Shown one piece after another: positions 9,017-18,019 of a stretch of DNA of 64,000 bases. Position 1 is the stretch's first letter. Each line of letters starts with the position of its first letter. The notes under the pieces were generated by a model, which was not told the DNA's origin, did not search any database, and was given only the letters and a program-made list of their open reading frames with translations. The DNA is taken from positions 1-64,000 of the forward strand of contig NZ_VZQZ01000008.1 in the NCBI RefSeq assembly GCF_008802365.1. Reading direction: 5' to 3'. The stretch is from Oryzomonas japonica. Its GTDB lineage: Bacteria > Desulfobacterota > Desulfuromonadia > Geobacterales > Pseudopelobacteraceae. The translations under genes were made by a program, and so were the position numbers.

Positions 9017-9883
9017 ATGAAGGATGCGGCAATCGGCGTTATCGGCGGCAGCGGGCTCTACGAGATGGAAGGGATGGAGGATGTCCAACGGGTGCAGGTG
9101 GAAACGCCCTTCGGCACCCCTTCCGACGAGTATGTCACCGGCATGCTGAACGGCGTGCGGATGGCGTTCCTGCCCCGTCACGGGCGCGGCCACCGCTTGC
9201 TCCCCTCCGAGGTCAACTACCGCGCCAATATCTATGGCATGAAAAAGCTGGGGGTTGAGCGGATCATCTCCGTGTCGGCCGTGGGCAGCCTCAAGGAGAT
9301 GATCGCCCCGGGCCACATCGTCATCCCCGACCAGTTCATCGACCGGACCAAGGGCATTCGCAAGGACACCTTCTTTGGCGAGGGGATCGTAGCCCATGTC
9401 GGGTTTGCCGACCCGGTCTGCAACGACCTGTCGGAGGCCCTCTATGCCGCTGCCCTCAAGGCCGGCGCGGTCGCCCACAAGGGGGGCACCTACATCTGCA
9501 TGGAGGGGCCGGCCTTTTCAACCCGTGCCGAATCGTTCATGTACCGCGAACGCGAGGCGGCAGTCATCGGCATGACCAATCTGACTGAGGCCAAGCTGGC
9601 GCGCGAAGCCGAGATCTGTTACGGCATCATCGCCCTTTCCACCGATTACGATTGCTGGCACACCTCCCATGACGACGTGTCGGTCGAAGCGGTGGTCCAG
9701 ATCATCCAGCAGAACGTCGTCATGGCCAAGGAGATCATCCGCCACGCCGTGGCCGCCATCGATGGCCGGGAGCGGGGTTGCCCCTGCGGCAGCGCCCTCC
9801 AGTACGCCATTATCAGCGACAAGTCGGTCATTCCGGCCAAAACGAAGCAAAATCTCGATCTGCTCATCGGTAAATATCTATAG
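9017..9883 (+). CDS. mtnP: S-methyl-5'-thioadenosine phosphorylase
   Basis: Protein of 288 residues of the MTAP branch of purine nucleoside phosphorylases. It cleaves methylthioadenosine, a by-product of polyamine synthesis and radical SAM chemistry, to adenine and methylthioribose-1-phosphate. The phosphate loop GVIGGSGLYE is at the N-terminus, FLPRHGRGHRL and the MTAP hallmark TDYDCWH follow. AAGGAG precedes the ATG. A PfkB-family kinase starts 30 bp downstream with its own ribosome binding site, so the two are probably co-transcribed for purine or methylthio salvage. Confidence 0.92.
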   Translation: MKDAAIGVIGGSGLYEMEGMEDVQRVQVETPFGTPSDEYVTGMLNGVRMAFLPRHGRGHRLLPSEVNYRANIYGMKKLGVERIISVSAVGSLKEMIAPGHIVIPDQFIDRTKGIRKDTFFGEGIVAHVGFADPVCNDLSEALYAAALKAGAVAHKGGTYICMEGPAFSTRAESFMYREREAAVIGMTNLTEAKLAREAEICYGIIALSTDYDCWHTSHDDVSVEAVVQIIQQNVVMAKEIIRHAVAAIDGRERGCPCGSALQYAIISDKSVIPAKTKQNLDLLIGKYL

Positions 9884-9913
9884 ATTGTACCTTTAACAAG
9901 GAGATGTTTTTCT

Positions 9914-10837
9914 ATGGGAATTGTTGTCGTCGGCACCGTCGCCTTTGATACGGTGGAAACCCCCTTTGGCAGGGGAGAGAATGTCCTGGGCGGTTCGGCC
10001 ACTTATTTTTCCACTTCGGCCAGTTTTTTCACCGACGTCTCGCTGGTGGCGGTCGTGGGGGAGGATTTTCCCGCGGAGCACATAAGCTTCCTCCAGTCCC
10101 GGGATATCAACACCGACGGCCTTCAGCGGATTCCCGGCAAGACCTTTCACTGGAGCGGGAAATACGGTTACGATCTGAACGAGGCCCAGACCCTGGACAC
10201 GCAGCTCAACGTCCTGATGGAGTTCCGCCCCAACCTGCCCGAATCCTACCGTGATGCCGACTACCTCTTCCTGGCGAACATCGACCCGGACCTGCAGATG
10301 GAGGTGCTGGACCAGGTGCGCCGGCCGAAGCTGGTGGCGTGCGACACCATGAATTTCTGGATTTCATCCAAGCCCGAGGCACTGAAGAAGGTGCTCCAGA
10401 AGGTTGATATCGTGGTGATCAACGAGGGGGAGGCGCGTCAGTTCACCAACCAGTCGAATCTGGTCAAGGCGGCCCGCGAGATCATCGCCCTGGGGTGCAA
10501 GCGGCTGGTGGTCAAACGCGGCGAGTACGGCGTGCTGATGTTTACGGCAGATTCCGTCTTTGCGGCACCGGCCTACCCGCTGGAGGAGGTTTTCGATCCG
10601 ACCGGTGCCGGCGATACCTTTGCCGGAGGCTTCATGGGATACCTGGCCAATACGGGGGACCTGTCCGAGGAGGGAATCCGCCAGGCCATCGTCTTCGGTT
10701 CGGTGATGGCCTCCTTCAATGTGGAGGATTTCAGCCTTGATCGCATGAAACGCCTGGAATACCGGGAAATCGAGGCCCGCTACCGGAGTTTCAAGGCGCT
10801 GACGAGTTTTCGGGATATTAATGATCTCAAATCGTAA
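9914..10837 (+). CDS. PfkB-family sugar/nucleoside kinase
   Basis: Protein of 307 residues of the ribokinase/adenosine kinase fold. The signature DPTGAGDTFAGGF, with the catalytic Asp and the anion hole, lies near residue 230-245, and the N-terminal GGSATYFSTSASF segment fits the substrate-binding region. It transfers phosphate from ATP to a sugar or nucleoside hydroxyl. Its position right behind mtnP (30 bp, AAGGAG) suggests a purine or ribose salvage substrate such as adenosine, but substrate cannot be read from the sequence. Confidence 0.85.
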   Translation: MGIVVVGTVAFDTVETPFGRGENVLGGSATYFSTSASFFTDVSLVAVVGEDFPAEHISFLQSRDINTDGLQRIPGKTFHWSGKYGYDLNEAQTLDTQLNVLMEFRPNLPESYRDADYLFLANIDPDLQMEVLDQVRRPKLVACDTMNFWISSKPEALKKVLQKVDIVVINEGEARQFTNQSNLVKAAREIIALGCKRLVVKRGEYGVLMFTADSVFAAPAYPLEEVFDPTGAGDTFAGGFMGYLANTGDLSEEGIRQAIVFGSVMASFNVEDFSLDRMKRLEYREIEARYRSFKALTSFRDINDLKS

Positions 10838-10849
10838 CCATTCGATTTA

Positions 10850-10878
10850 TTGACAAATTTGGATTGTTTTGCTAGCTT
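10850..10878 (+). promoter_or_regulatory. Sigma-70 promoter for the TPR lipoprotein gene
   Basis: TTGACA at 10850-10855, a 17-bp spacer, and TAGCTT at 10873-10878, 30-36 bp ahead of the start. The -35 box is perfect. Confidence 0.75.
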
Positions 10879-10913
10879 TGCCGCGGGGTTGAATACCGCT
10901 TGATCGGATGCCC

Positions 10914-11669
10914 ATGAAATTCTGCCGGTTGTACATCGTTTGCCTTCTCATGGCGTTGGTTGTTGCCGGTTGCGCCACCGGGCGCCAGCAGGAGGGGAAG
11001 AACCCGGGCTCCTACCACTATCAGATGGGGCTTTCCTACCTGGGGGAGCACAACTATACCGGTGCGTTGATAGAGTTGACCGAGGCGGAGAAATTCGATC
11101 CCGAGAACCCGGAATTGCTCTATAATCTCGGTCTGGCCTATCTGGGCAAGAAGCGTTTTGATCTGGCTGAGCAGAAGCTCCAGCAGGCCATTCTGCTGAA
11201 ACAGAACTACTCCCCTGCCCGTAACGATCTGGGGGTGGTGTATCTCGAACTCAAGCGGTGGGACAATGCCATCCAGCAGTTCAAGATCGTCAAGGACGAC
11301 ATCTTTTACCAGGACAGCGAGAGTGCGGCCATCAACCTGGGGCTGGCCTATCTTGGCAAGGGGGACTATCCCAAGGCGCTTGAGGAGCTTCGGGCGGTGA
11401 TCGTTGCCAATCCGCGCAATCCGGTGGCTCGGCTTGCCTTGGGCAGGGTCTGGTTTGCCATGGACAAGACCGAGCAGGCCGTCACCGAATACCGCAAGGC
11501 GCTGGAGATATTCAAAGAGTTTGGCGCCGCGTATTATTATCTCGGCTTGGCCCAACTCAAGCAAAACAACCTTGATGCCGCCAAAAGTTCCTTTAACGAG
11601 GTGCTTCGCATCATTCCCGACTCTGAATTGGGACATGCATCCATAGGATATCTGGAGCTTCTCAAGTAA
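10914..11669 (+). CDS. TPR-repeat lipoprotein (PilW/PilF-like)
   Basis: Protein of 251 residues from the ATG at 10914; an alternative ATG at 10908 adds two residues. A lipoprotein signal ends at VVAGC, followed by about six tetratricopeptide repeats (for example PELLYNLGLAYLGKKRFDLA and SAAINLGLAYLGKGDYPKA). TPR lipoproteins of this size stabilise type IV pilus secretins or murein enzymes. Here only the lipoprotein anchor and the repeats are certain. A RodZ-like gene follows after 11 bp, which favours a cell-envelope role. Confidence 0.8.
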   Translation: MKFCRLYIVCLLMALVVAGCATGRQQEGKNPGSYHYQMGLSYLGEHNYTGALIELTEAEKFDPENPELLYNLGLAYLGKKRFDLAEQKLQQAILLKQNYSPARNDLGVVYLELKRWDNAIQQFKIVKDDIFYQDSESAAINLGLAYLGKGDYPKALEELRAVIVANPRNPVARLALGRVWFAMDKTEQAVTEYRKALEIFKEFGAAYYYLGLAQLKQNNLDAAKSSFNEVLRIIPDSELGHASIGYLELLK

Positions 11670-11680
11670 GCGAGGACTGT

Positions 11681-12568
11681 TTGTCCGAAACCGTGTCGCA
11701 CAATGAAGATTCCTCTCCCACCAGTTTGGGAGCCGTTCTCAGGAGATGTCGCGAGTACCACGGCATCTCCCTCGATGAGGCCGCCGAGGCGACCAAGATG
11801 GGCAAGAACTATCTTCTGGCCCTGGAAAACGAAAAAACCAAGGAGTTCGCCAACCAAGCCTATCTGAAAGGCTTCCTGCGTATCTACGCCACGTATCTCG
11901 GCCTTAACCCCGACGACATGATCCGGCTCTATGATAAGCAGCAGATCCAGGACAGCGCCTTGTCGGCCACGGCGCAACAAAAGAAGGCTGCCGGCGACGC
12001 CCAGATCCCGAAGAAACGCATCTCCCTGCAAAAACTCGCTTTGCCGGCTTTTTTGCTGCTGCTGATCATTATCACGGCGAGCATTGTCAACCGCTCCGAA
12101 GCCCCCCCCAAGCAGGAACTGGCCCCCCCCCAGGTTTCCCAAACGCGGCCGGTGTCGGCTGTCGCGCCGCAGACCCCAGTCCTGCCGCCGCGGTCCAGCG
12201 CCCAAGCGCCGCCCCCCCCGCAAAAAACGGAAAAGAAACCGGTCCCCGCCGAACCACTCAAGGATACGCCGCCGGCCGACCAGGGCAGCGCCACGTCCCA
12301 ATCGTCCGAGCAGTCGAAGAGTTTCATTGCGCGCATGAAGGTGAGCCAGAATGGGACCCTCAACGTCACCATCGACGGGGCGGTGTCCCAAACCTATGAT
12401 CTGATGGCCGGCGATGCCATAGAATGGAAAGCCGAAAAGAACATCGCCCTTGAATTGTCCAATGCGGGCGGGGTGGAGGTCGAGATAAACGGCAAACCGC
12501 TCAAATCCCTCGGACCCGCAGGAAAACCGGTTTCCATTGTGCTTGACGCCAACGGCGTCCGGCCGTAA
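11681..12568 (+). CDS. RodZ-like HTH/DUF4115 membrane protein
   Basis: Protein of 295 residues. An N-terminal Cro-like helix-turn-helix (~14-80, LGAVLRRCREYHGISLDEA) precedes a single membrane span at ~122-140, a long Pro/Ala-rich periplasmic linker and a C-terminal DUF4115 beta domain (~205-295). This order is that of RodZ, which links MreB filaments to the elongation machinery. The start is TTG at 11681 with GCGAGGA upstream, 11 bp after the TPR lipoprotein. The HTH in this family usually binds protein, not DNA. Repeat copy R2 follows about 30 bp after the stop. Confidence 0.82.
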   Translation: MSETVSHNEDSSPTSLGAVLRRCREYHGISLDEAAEATKMGKNYLLALENEKTKEFANQAYLKGFLRIYATYLGLNPDDMIRLYDKQQIQDSALSATAQQKKAAGDAQIPKKRISLQKLALPAFLLLLIIITASIVNRSEAPPKQELAPPQVSQTRPVSAVAPQTPVLPPRSSAQAPPPPQKTEKKPVPAEPLKDTPPADQGSATSQSSEQSKSFIARMKVSQNGTLNVTIDGAVSQTYDLMAGDAIEWKAEKNIALELSNAGGVEVEINGKPLKSLGPAGKPVSIVLDANGVRP

Positions 12569-12597
12569 GACCTCCCGAGGAGGTTATTGAAAAATTC

Positions 12598-12718
12598 AGG
12601 TTGTTCAAAAACAGTCAGATCGTCGCACCCGCAGAAAAGCCCGGCGAAGGTGTAGCAGCGCTACGCCGCACAAGGGGCTTTCGAGGACGAAGGCCTGAAG
12701 GCTGTTTTTCAGCAACCT
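12598..12718 (+). repeat. 121-bp intergenic palindromic repeat, copy R2
   Basis: Same orientation as R1, from AGGTTGTTC to CAGCAACCT, preceded by an extra arm (AGGTTATTGAAAAATTC). It lies between co-directional genes and ends 15 bp before the start of the GAF gene, whose ribosome binding site (GAGGAG) follows immediately. Confidence 0.9.
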
Positions 12719-12733
12719 GCTGAGGAGAGCACC

Positions 12734-13480
12734 ATGCAGATAGCAGCACGTTGCCGTAAGTGCGGTAAGGTAATGAGCAGCCAGCGTATCGATAACTACC
12801 GGGTCAAGATGACCTGTTCCTGCGGCTTCTCCGATTTCCGCACCCAGACGGAAAAGGTCAAGACCGTCAACCCGTTTTACCACAAGGCCAATTTCACCCC
12901 CTACGTGGAAAGCGAAAAGGGGAAGATGGTGCTGACCATGCAGCGGGCGAACCGGGAGCACATGGAGATCATCTCCCTGGAAGAGATCAGCATGCTGGTG
13001 TCTTCCGATTTTGAGCTCTCTGAAGTGCTGCACATGGTGGCGACCAAGCTGGCCGTGCAACTCCACGCCAGTGTCTGCAACATCTACCTCATGGAGGGTG
13101 GGGAACTGGTCCTGAAGGCGACCTACGGGTACGAACAGGAAAAGATCGGCATGATCCGCCTCAAGATCGGCGAAGGGATCACCGGCACCGTTGCCAAGGA
13201 AATGCAGCCCATCAACCTGAGCCGCGCCTCCCAGGACCCGCGTTACAAGGTCTTCCCCGAGCTGAACGAAGAGAAATACAACTCCATGCTTTCCTTCCCC
13301 ATAACCGACAAGAAGGACGTCTACGGGGTCATCAACCTCCAGACCACCTCCATGCGGAGCTTTCCCGAAGACGAGATCTACTTTGTCTCGATCATCGCAA
13401 ACCTGATCCTTTCGGCTATCAAACTCCGCCAGAAAATTGCGTCCGCCAAAAACGGGGAGAAAAAGTCCCCTATTTCTTGA
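12734..13480 (+). CDS. Zinc-ribbon plus GAF domain protein
   Basis: Protein of 248 residues. Residues ~4-36 hold two cysteine pairs (CRKCG and CSCG), a likely zinc ribbon. Residues ~80-235 are a GAF domain (EISMLVSSDFELSEVLHMVA to the final helix), a small-ligand or redox sensing fold. No output domain is present, so it probably acts through a partner protein. It is followed by a CheY-like protein, a UspA protein and a receiver-kinase, which suggests a shared stress or redox signalling module, though the next gene has its own promoter. Ligand unknown. Confidence 0.82.
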   Translation: MQIAARCRKCGKVMSSQRIDNYRVKMTCSCGFSDFRTQTEKVKTVNPFYHKANFTPYVESEKGKMVLTMQRANREHMEIISLEEISMLVSSDFELSEVLHMVATKLAVQLHASVCNIYLMEGGELVLKATYGYEQEKIGMIRLKIGEGITGTVAKEMQPINLSRASQDPRYKVFPELNEEKYNSMLSFPITDKKDVYGVINLQTTSMRSFPEDEIYFVSIIANLILSAIKLRQKIASAKNGEKKSPIS

Positions 13481-13504
13481 CACGGCGGTGCCCCGTGCTA
13501 GACT
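13477..13504 (+). promoter_or_regulatory. Sigma-70 promoter for the CheY-like gene
   Basis: TTGACA at 13477-13482, overlapping the stop codon of the GAF gene, then a 16-bp spacer and TAGACT at 13499-13504, 30 bp before the GTG start. Confidence 0.75.
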
Positions 13505-13534
13505 CACACTACAGTCTAAAGCGGGGAGCCCTTT

Positions 13535-13903
13535 GTGGTTGAGCAACAAAAACGCATACTGGTGGTCGATGATGAGGAGAACGCCCGTATTGCGCTCTCG
13601 AAGATTTTGGCCCGTGAGGGGTATGAGGTGGCGTCGGCCGGCAACGGTTACGAGGCGCTCAATTACCTGCGGGGCAAAGAGGTGGAGCTCATCATCACCG
13701 ACATCAATATGCCGGAGATGAACGGGATGACCTTTTTGCGGGAATTGAGCAGAAGCCATCCCGACAGCAACGTGATCATGGTTACCGCCTATGGTGAGGT
13801 CGAGTCGTATATCGAGGCCATGAATCTGGGGGCTTTCGAGTATATCAACAAGCCGGTCAAGATCGATGAGCTCAAAAAGATCATCAGGAAAATATTCAAT
13901 TGA
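13535..13903 (+). CDS. Single-domain response regulator (CheY-like)
   Basis: Protein of 122 residues consisting of one receiver domain: acidic pair in VVDDEENAR, phospho-acceptor Asp56 in IITDINMPEMNG, Thr in VTAYGE, and Lys in INKPVKI. There is no output domain, so it would relay phosphate or bind a target. The start is GTG at 13535 with GCGGGGAG upstream and its own promoter at 13477. The nearby receiver-histidine kinase (14455) is a candidate partner. Confidence 0.9.
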   Translation: MVEQQKRILVVDDEENARIALSKILAREGYEVASAGNGYEALNYLRGKEVELIITDINMPEMNGMTFLRELSRSHPDSNVIMVTAYGEVESYIEAMNLGAFEYINKPVKIDELKKIIRKIFN

Positions 13904-13976
13904 TTTCGCACCGGTGCGGCATTTTATGCCTTGATCTGAAATTGGTATTACTCCATTGACATGAGGGGGTTGTGAC

Positions 13977-14429
13977 ATGAAACCATTCACCAGGATTCTG
14001 ACGGCCATCGACTTTTCGGAAAACTCCGACTATGCTTTCGACTATGCCCTGACCTTGGCGAAACAATTCGATTCCCAGCTTATGGTCCTGCATGTCATCA
14101 ACGAGCCGGTCGATCTGCGCGGTTTCTATGTCCCCCATATCTCCTTCGAACAGTTGGAGAAAGAGATCGAAGAGGGGGCCGAAAAGATGATGGCCAAATT
14201 CTGCAGCGCGAAGATGGGCGATTTTACCAACTTCACCACCTCCATCGTCACCGGCATCCCCTACGAGGAGGTCATCCGCACGGCCGAGGAAATGGCCGCT
14301 TCGCTGATCGTGCTCGGCACCCACGGCCGTACCGGCATTGACCACCTGATCTTCGGCAGCACCGCCGAACGTGTCGTCCGCGGGGCCTCCTGTCCGGTGC
14401 TGACGATCCGTCTGCCGGCGGAACAATGA
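13977..14429 (+). CDS. Universal stress protein, UspA family
   Basis: Protein of 150 residues, a single Usp domain. The ATP-binding signature G-x2-G-x9-G-S is present (GTHGRTGIDHLIFGS), so it belongs to the nucleotide-binding branch. Such proteins raise survival under starvation or redox stress, usually as dimers. GGGGG precedes the ATG. It lies between a CheY-like gene and a receiver-histidine kinase gene on the same strand. Confidence 0.92.
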   Translation: MKPFTRILTAIDFSENSDYAFDYALTLAKQFDSQLMVLHVINEPVDLRGFYVPHISFEQLEKEIEEGAEKMMAKFCSAKMGDFTNFTTSIVTGIPYEEVIRTAEEMAASLIVLGTHGRTGIDHLIFGSTAERVVRGASCPVLTIRLPAEQ

Positions 14430-14454
14430 ACGGTGCGCCAGGCACTTTTTCGGC

Positions 14455-15660
14455 GTGGCGCTCCCGGCTATGAACCCCCCCCTTCCCGATAGCAAGGCTG
14501 TGGTCGTCGTCATTGACGACGACCACCATATCCTCGAACTCACCGCCCTGATCCTTTCCCGAAAAGGGTATCATGTGCTTACCGCCTCCACGGCCCGCCA
14601 GGGGATGGACATCATTGCCGCCCAGGCGCCGGAGCTGGCGCTTCTGGACTACATGATGCCCGAGATGGACGGTCTTACGACCTTGCGGGAGATCAAGGCG
14701 CGTTATCCGGATACCTATGTCATCATGTTCACCGGCAAGGGGAACGAGGAGATTGCCGTTGAGTTGATGAAGGGGGGGGCCTCCGAGTACATCCTCAAGC
14801 CGTTCAACAACCGTGACCTGATCGACCGCCTCGACAACGTCCTGCGCATCCGGGAGATCGAGCTCCACAACAAGGCGCTGCAGCAGGAGCACGTGCGGCT
14901 CCTCGAGGAGATCGACGATTGGAACCAGGAGTTGCAGAAGCGGGTTCGGGAGAAGACCGAGGCGCTGCAGAAGGCCCAGTCGGAGATCGCCCAATCGGAA
15001 AAACTGGCCGCCCTTGGCTATCTTTCCGCCGGCATGGCCCACGAGGTCCGCAATCCGCTCAATTCCATCTCGCTCTTTGCCCAGCTCATGCGGCAGAACA
15101 CCGCCGACCAGGAGCAACAGGAGTACCTGGGCAAGATCTTAAAGGAGATCGACCGGATCGATTCCATCATCTGCAAGCTGTTGGACGCCTCACGCCGCAG
15201 CCGCACGATCTCCTCGGACGTGCAGATCGATCGGGTCGTGGATAATGCCATCGATGCCTTCTCGCCCCAGATCGAAACCGGCAATATCCGCGTCGAGCGC
15301 CGCTATCACGGCGTGCCGCCGGCCATCAAGGCCGACCCTGCGGAGGTGGAGCAGATCTTCACCAACCTGTTTCTGAACGCCCTGGACGAGATGCCCGGCG
15401 GCGGTCGCCTCGACATAGAAATTTATGAAGAAAACGGCTGGGTGGTGGTCAAGGTGGGCGACAGCGGCGGTGGCATCCCCGCCGAGACCCTGCCGAACAT
15501 CTTCGAGCCGTTTTTCACCACCAAATCCCGGGGCACCGGCATGGGGCTGCCGGTGGTCCAGCGTATTGCCCGCATCTACCAGGGAACTGTTTCCGTTGAG
15601 AAGACTTCAGCGGAGGGGACGGTTTTCCGCCTGGAATTTCCCGCCGTTGTACAAGCCTGA
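14455..15660 (+). CDS. Receiver-histidine kinase fusion
   Basis: Protein of 401 residues. An N-terminal receiver (acidic DDD at ~21-23, Asp65 in [11 protein letters not shown]) is followed by a coiled coil (~135-180), a HisKA domain with His196 in [12 protein letters not shown], and an HATPase with N box ([12 protein letters not shown]), VGDSGGGIP and [10 protein letters not shown]. There is no membrane segment, so it is soluble and is switched by phosphorylation of its own receiver from another kinase. Receivers at 13535 and 15754 are possible targets. Start may be GTG at 14455 or ATG at 14470; neither has a strong ribosome binding site. Confidence 0.88.
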   Translation: MALPAMNPPLPDSKAVVVVIDDDHHILELTALILSRKGYHVLTASTARQGMDIIAAQAPELALLDYMMPEMDGLTTLREIKARYPDTYVIMFTGKGNEEIAVELMKGGASEYILKPFNNRDLIDRLDNVLRIREIELHNKALQQEHVRLLEEIDDWNQELQKRVREKTEALQKAQSEIAQSEKLAALGYLSAGMAHEVRNPLNSISLFAQLMRQNTADQEQQEYLGKILKEIDRIDSIICKLLDASRRSRTISSDVQIDRVVDNAIDAFSPQIETGNIRVERRYHGVPPAIKADPAEVEQIFTNLFLNALDEMPGGGRLDIEIYEENGWVVVKVGDSGGGIPAETLPNIFEPFFTTKSRGTGMGLPVVQRIARIYQGTVSVEKTSAEGTVFRLEFPAVVQA

Positions 15661-15753
15661 AGCACTAAAATCCCAAGGCGCCCGAGCATTCCACTTTTCT
15701 TTTGCACCATAAGTGGGATATAGTTACCCTTATTTTTCTTGAACGGGCCAGTC

Positions 15754-16152
15754 ATGAAGGAATCGCGCGGAAAAATCCTGATTATCGACGACGACCCCTT
15801 TTTCCAGAAAGTGCTTTCCGACGCCTTCAACGAGAACGGGTTTACGGTCTTTAACGCCAGCGACGGCATTGAGGGGATCAAGGTGTTCCTGGAAAAGGCC
15901 CCTGACGCCGTGCTCTCCGACCTGGTCATGCCGCGCATGGGGGGGGTCAGCACCTGCATGGAAATCAGCCGCCTGGCGGGCGACAAGCAACCGGTGATCG
16001 TCCTGTTGACCTCCATGTTCCATGAACCTCCCCACGAACATGACGCCCCCGACATGGGAGCCAAGGTGCATATCCCCAAGTCCACCAAAGCGGTGGATAT
16101 CGTCATCATTGTCGAGCAACTCCTGGGACGGAAAAAGATTCAGCAAGGCTGA
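15754..16152 (+). CDS. Single-domain response regulator
   Basis: Protein of 132 residues from the ATG at 15754; a TTG at 15739 would add five residues but has no ribosome binding site. Receiver fold with IIDDDPFF, phospho-acceptor Asp56 in VLSDLVMPRMGG, and a Lys in HIPKSTK at the usual place. No output domain. It is a likely phosphate acceptor of the receiver-kinase encoded about 90 bp upstream. The next gene, an FAD enzyme, starts 3 bp after its stop. Confidence 0.85.
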   Translation: MKESRGKILIIDDDPFFQKVLSDAFNENGFTVFNASDGIEGIKVFLEKAPDAVLSDLVMPRMGGVSTCMEISRLAGDKQPVIVLLTSMFHEPPHEHDAPDMGAKVHIPKSTKAVDIVIIVEQLLGRKKIQQG

Positions 16153-16155
16153 CGG

Positions 16156-17739
16156 ATGCCGTTTATCTATCGCAATCTCATTCTCTCGCCGCATGACGGG
16201 GAGGACCGCCTGCCGGCGCTTGTCGCCGGACAACTCGGCGTCCCCCACGCAGCCCTGCGCGACCTCCGCATCCTCCGCAAGGGAATCGATGCCCGCCGCA
16301 AGCCGCGCATCAAGGTTATCTATACCGTCTCCTTCTCCCTCGTTGACGATGCGCCCCTCCTCGCGCGTCTCGCCCATGAGCCGGACCTGGAATGGCAACC
16401 GGAACCGGTGCCGGCACTCTTTCCGCCGGTCAGGTCCCCGCAGCGGATCGTCATTGTGGGCAGCGGCCCGGCCGGTCTGTTCGCGGCGCTGCGCCTGGCG
16501 GAGTACGGCCTGACCGCCACTCTTATCGAACGGGGCCAGCCGGTGGAGCAGCGCAGCCTGGATGTGCAGACGTTCTGGAAAACGGGGCTGCTGGACCCGG
16601 AGAGCAATGTCCAGTTCGGCGAAGGGGGGGCCGGCACCTTCTCGGACGGCAAGTTGACCTGCCGCTCCAAAGACCCGCTGGGGGCCTGGGTGCTGGAACA
16701 GATGGCCGGTTTCGGCGCGCCGCCGGAGATCCGCTACCTGGCCAAGCCCCATATCGGCACCGACCGCTTGCGCACGGTCGTCAGCGCCATGCGGCGGCAT
16801 CTGCTGGAAAAGGGCTTCGCCATCCGTTTCGGCTGCCGACTGACCGATATCGTTACCGCCAGGGGGGCCGTTTCCTCGATCGTTGTCAATGACGGGGAGG
16901 AGTTGCCGTGCGACCTGCTCGTCCTGGCCAGCGGCCACAGCGCCCGGGACACCTATGAGATGCTGGAGAGGCGCAATGTGCCGCTGGAGCGCAAGGCCTT
17001 CGCCATGGGGCTCCGGGTGGAGCATCCCCAGGCCCTGATCGACCGGATCCAGTACGGCGGCCCGCGCCATCCCAGCCTGCCGGCCGCCGACTATGCCGTC
17101 ACCTGGAACAACACCGCCACCGGCCGCAGCGCCTATTCCTTCTGCATGTGCCCCGGCGGCGTGGTCATCGGCGGTGCCTCCGAGGAGGGGGGCGTGGTCA
17201 CCAACGGCATGAGCGGCCAGATGCGCGATACCCCGTTCGCCAACAGTGCTCTGGTGGTGAACGTCGCCCCGGACGACTTCGGCGGCCCGGACCCCCTGGC
17301 CGGCGTCCGGTTTCAGCGCCACTGGGAGCACCAGGCATTTCTGGCGGGGGGAGGCGGCTACCACGCCCCGGCGAGCAACCTGATGGGGTTCATGGGGTTG
17401 CCGGGCAAAGGGCGACTCTCGTCCAGCTACCGCCCCGGCATCGTCGAGGCCGACCTGGATACGGTGCTGCCGCGGTTCATCACCCAAACACTGCGGGAAG
17501 GGATCAACGAATTCGGGCGCAAGCTGCGGGGCTTCGTCACCGCCGAGGCCGTCCTGGTGGGTATCGAATCCCGCACCTCGGCCCCGGTGCGCATCCCGCG
17601 CACGGAACACTACGAATCAGTGGGACTTGCGGGGCTGTACCCGGTGGGCGAGGGGGCCGGCTATGCCGGCGGCATCATGAGCTCGGCCATCGACGGCATC
17701 AGGATCGCGGACACCATCGCCGCCCGGCTAAAAGGTTGA
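16156..17739 (+). CDS. FAD-dependent dehydrogenase (COG2509-like)
   Basis: Protein of 527 residues. The dinucleotide-binding motif VGSGPAGLFAALRLAEYG is near residue 100, after an N-terminal domain of ~95 residues. Later glycine-rich motifs (GEGAGYAGGIMSSAIDG) complete the FAD site near the C-terminus. It resembles a widespread family of uncharacterised flavoprotein dehydrogenases; the substrate is unknown. The last codons (Lys-Gly-stop) lie inside repeat copy R3, so the repeat supplies the stop codon. The start is 3 bp after the preceding receiver gene. Confidence 0.82.
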   Translation: MPFIYRNLILSPHDGEDRLPALVAGQLGVPHAALRDLRILRKGIDARRKPRIKVIYTVSFSLVDDAPLLARLAHEPDLEWQPEPVPALFPPVRSPQRIVIVGSGPAGLFAALRLAEYGLTATLIERGQPVEQRSLDVQTFWKTGLLDPESNVQFGEGGAGTFSDGKLTCRSKDPLGAWVLEQMAGFGAPPEIRYLAKPHIGTDRLRTVVSAMRRHLLEKGFAIRFGCRLTDIVTARGAVSSIVVNDGEELPCDLLVLASGHSARDTYEMLERRNVPLERKAFAMGLRVEHPQALIDRIQYGGPRHPSLPAADYAVTWNNTATGRSAYSFCMCPGGVVIGGASEEGGVVTNGMSGQMRDTPFANSALVVNVAPDDFGGPDPLAGVRFQRHWEHQAFLAGGGGYHAPASNLMGFMGLPGKGRLSSSYRPGIVEADLDTVLPRFITQTLREGINEFGRKLRGFVTAEAVLVGIESRTSAPVRIPRTEHYESVGLAGLYPVGEGAGYAGGIMSSAIDGIRIADTIAARLKG

Positions 17740-17853
17740 TGAAAACAGCCATCTCGCCGCGTCCTCGAATGCCCTTTCGTGCGGCGTAGCGCTGCTACGC
17801 CTCCTCAGGGCTTGTCTAGCGGGTGCGACGATCTGACTATTTTTCAACAACCT
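17733..17853 (-). repeat. 121-bp intergenic palindromic repeat, copy R3
   Basis: Opposite orientation to R1, from AGGTTGATGAAAACAGCC to TTTTCAACAACCT, with the central GTAGCGCTGCTACGCC palindrome. It overlaps the last seven bases of the FAD dehydrogenase gene, including its stop codon. Confidence 0.9.
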
Positions 17854-18019
17854 GGAATTTTTTAAAACCCTCTAGGGATGAAGCGCAGGGCTGCGGGCCT
17901 TCCCGCTGATTTTCTCCGTGACCCGTGCCTCTCTCCGTGGTACATGTTGTTTCCGGAGGCCCTTCCGCCCCCCTGTTGACTGAATGCAAGGCCGTGTTTG
18001 TAAAGCAAAGGAGTGTCAC

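Noticed and set aside
15730-17610. Minus-strand open frame of 626 codons opposite the FAD dehydrogenase
   Set aside because: The plus-strand frame has a clear FAD motif and tight spacing to its neighbours. The antisense product resembles no protein family.
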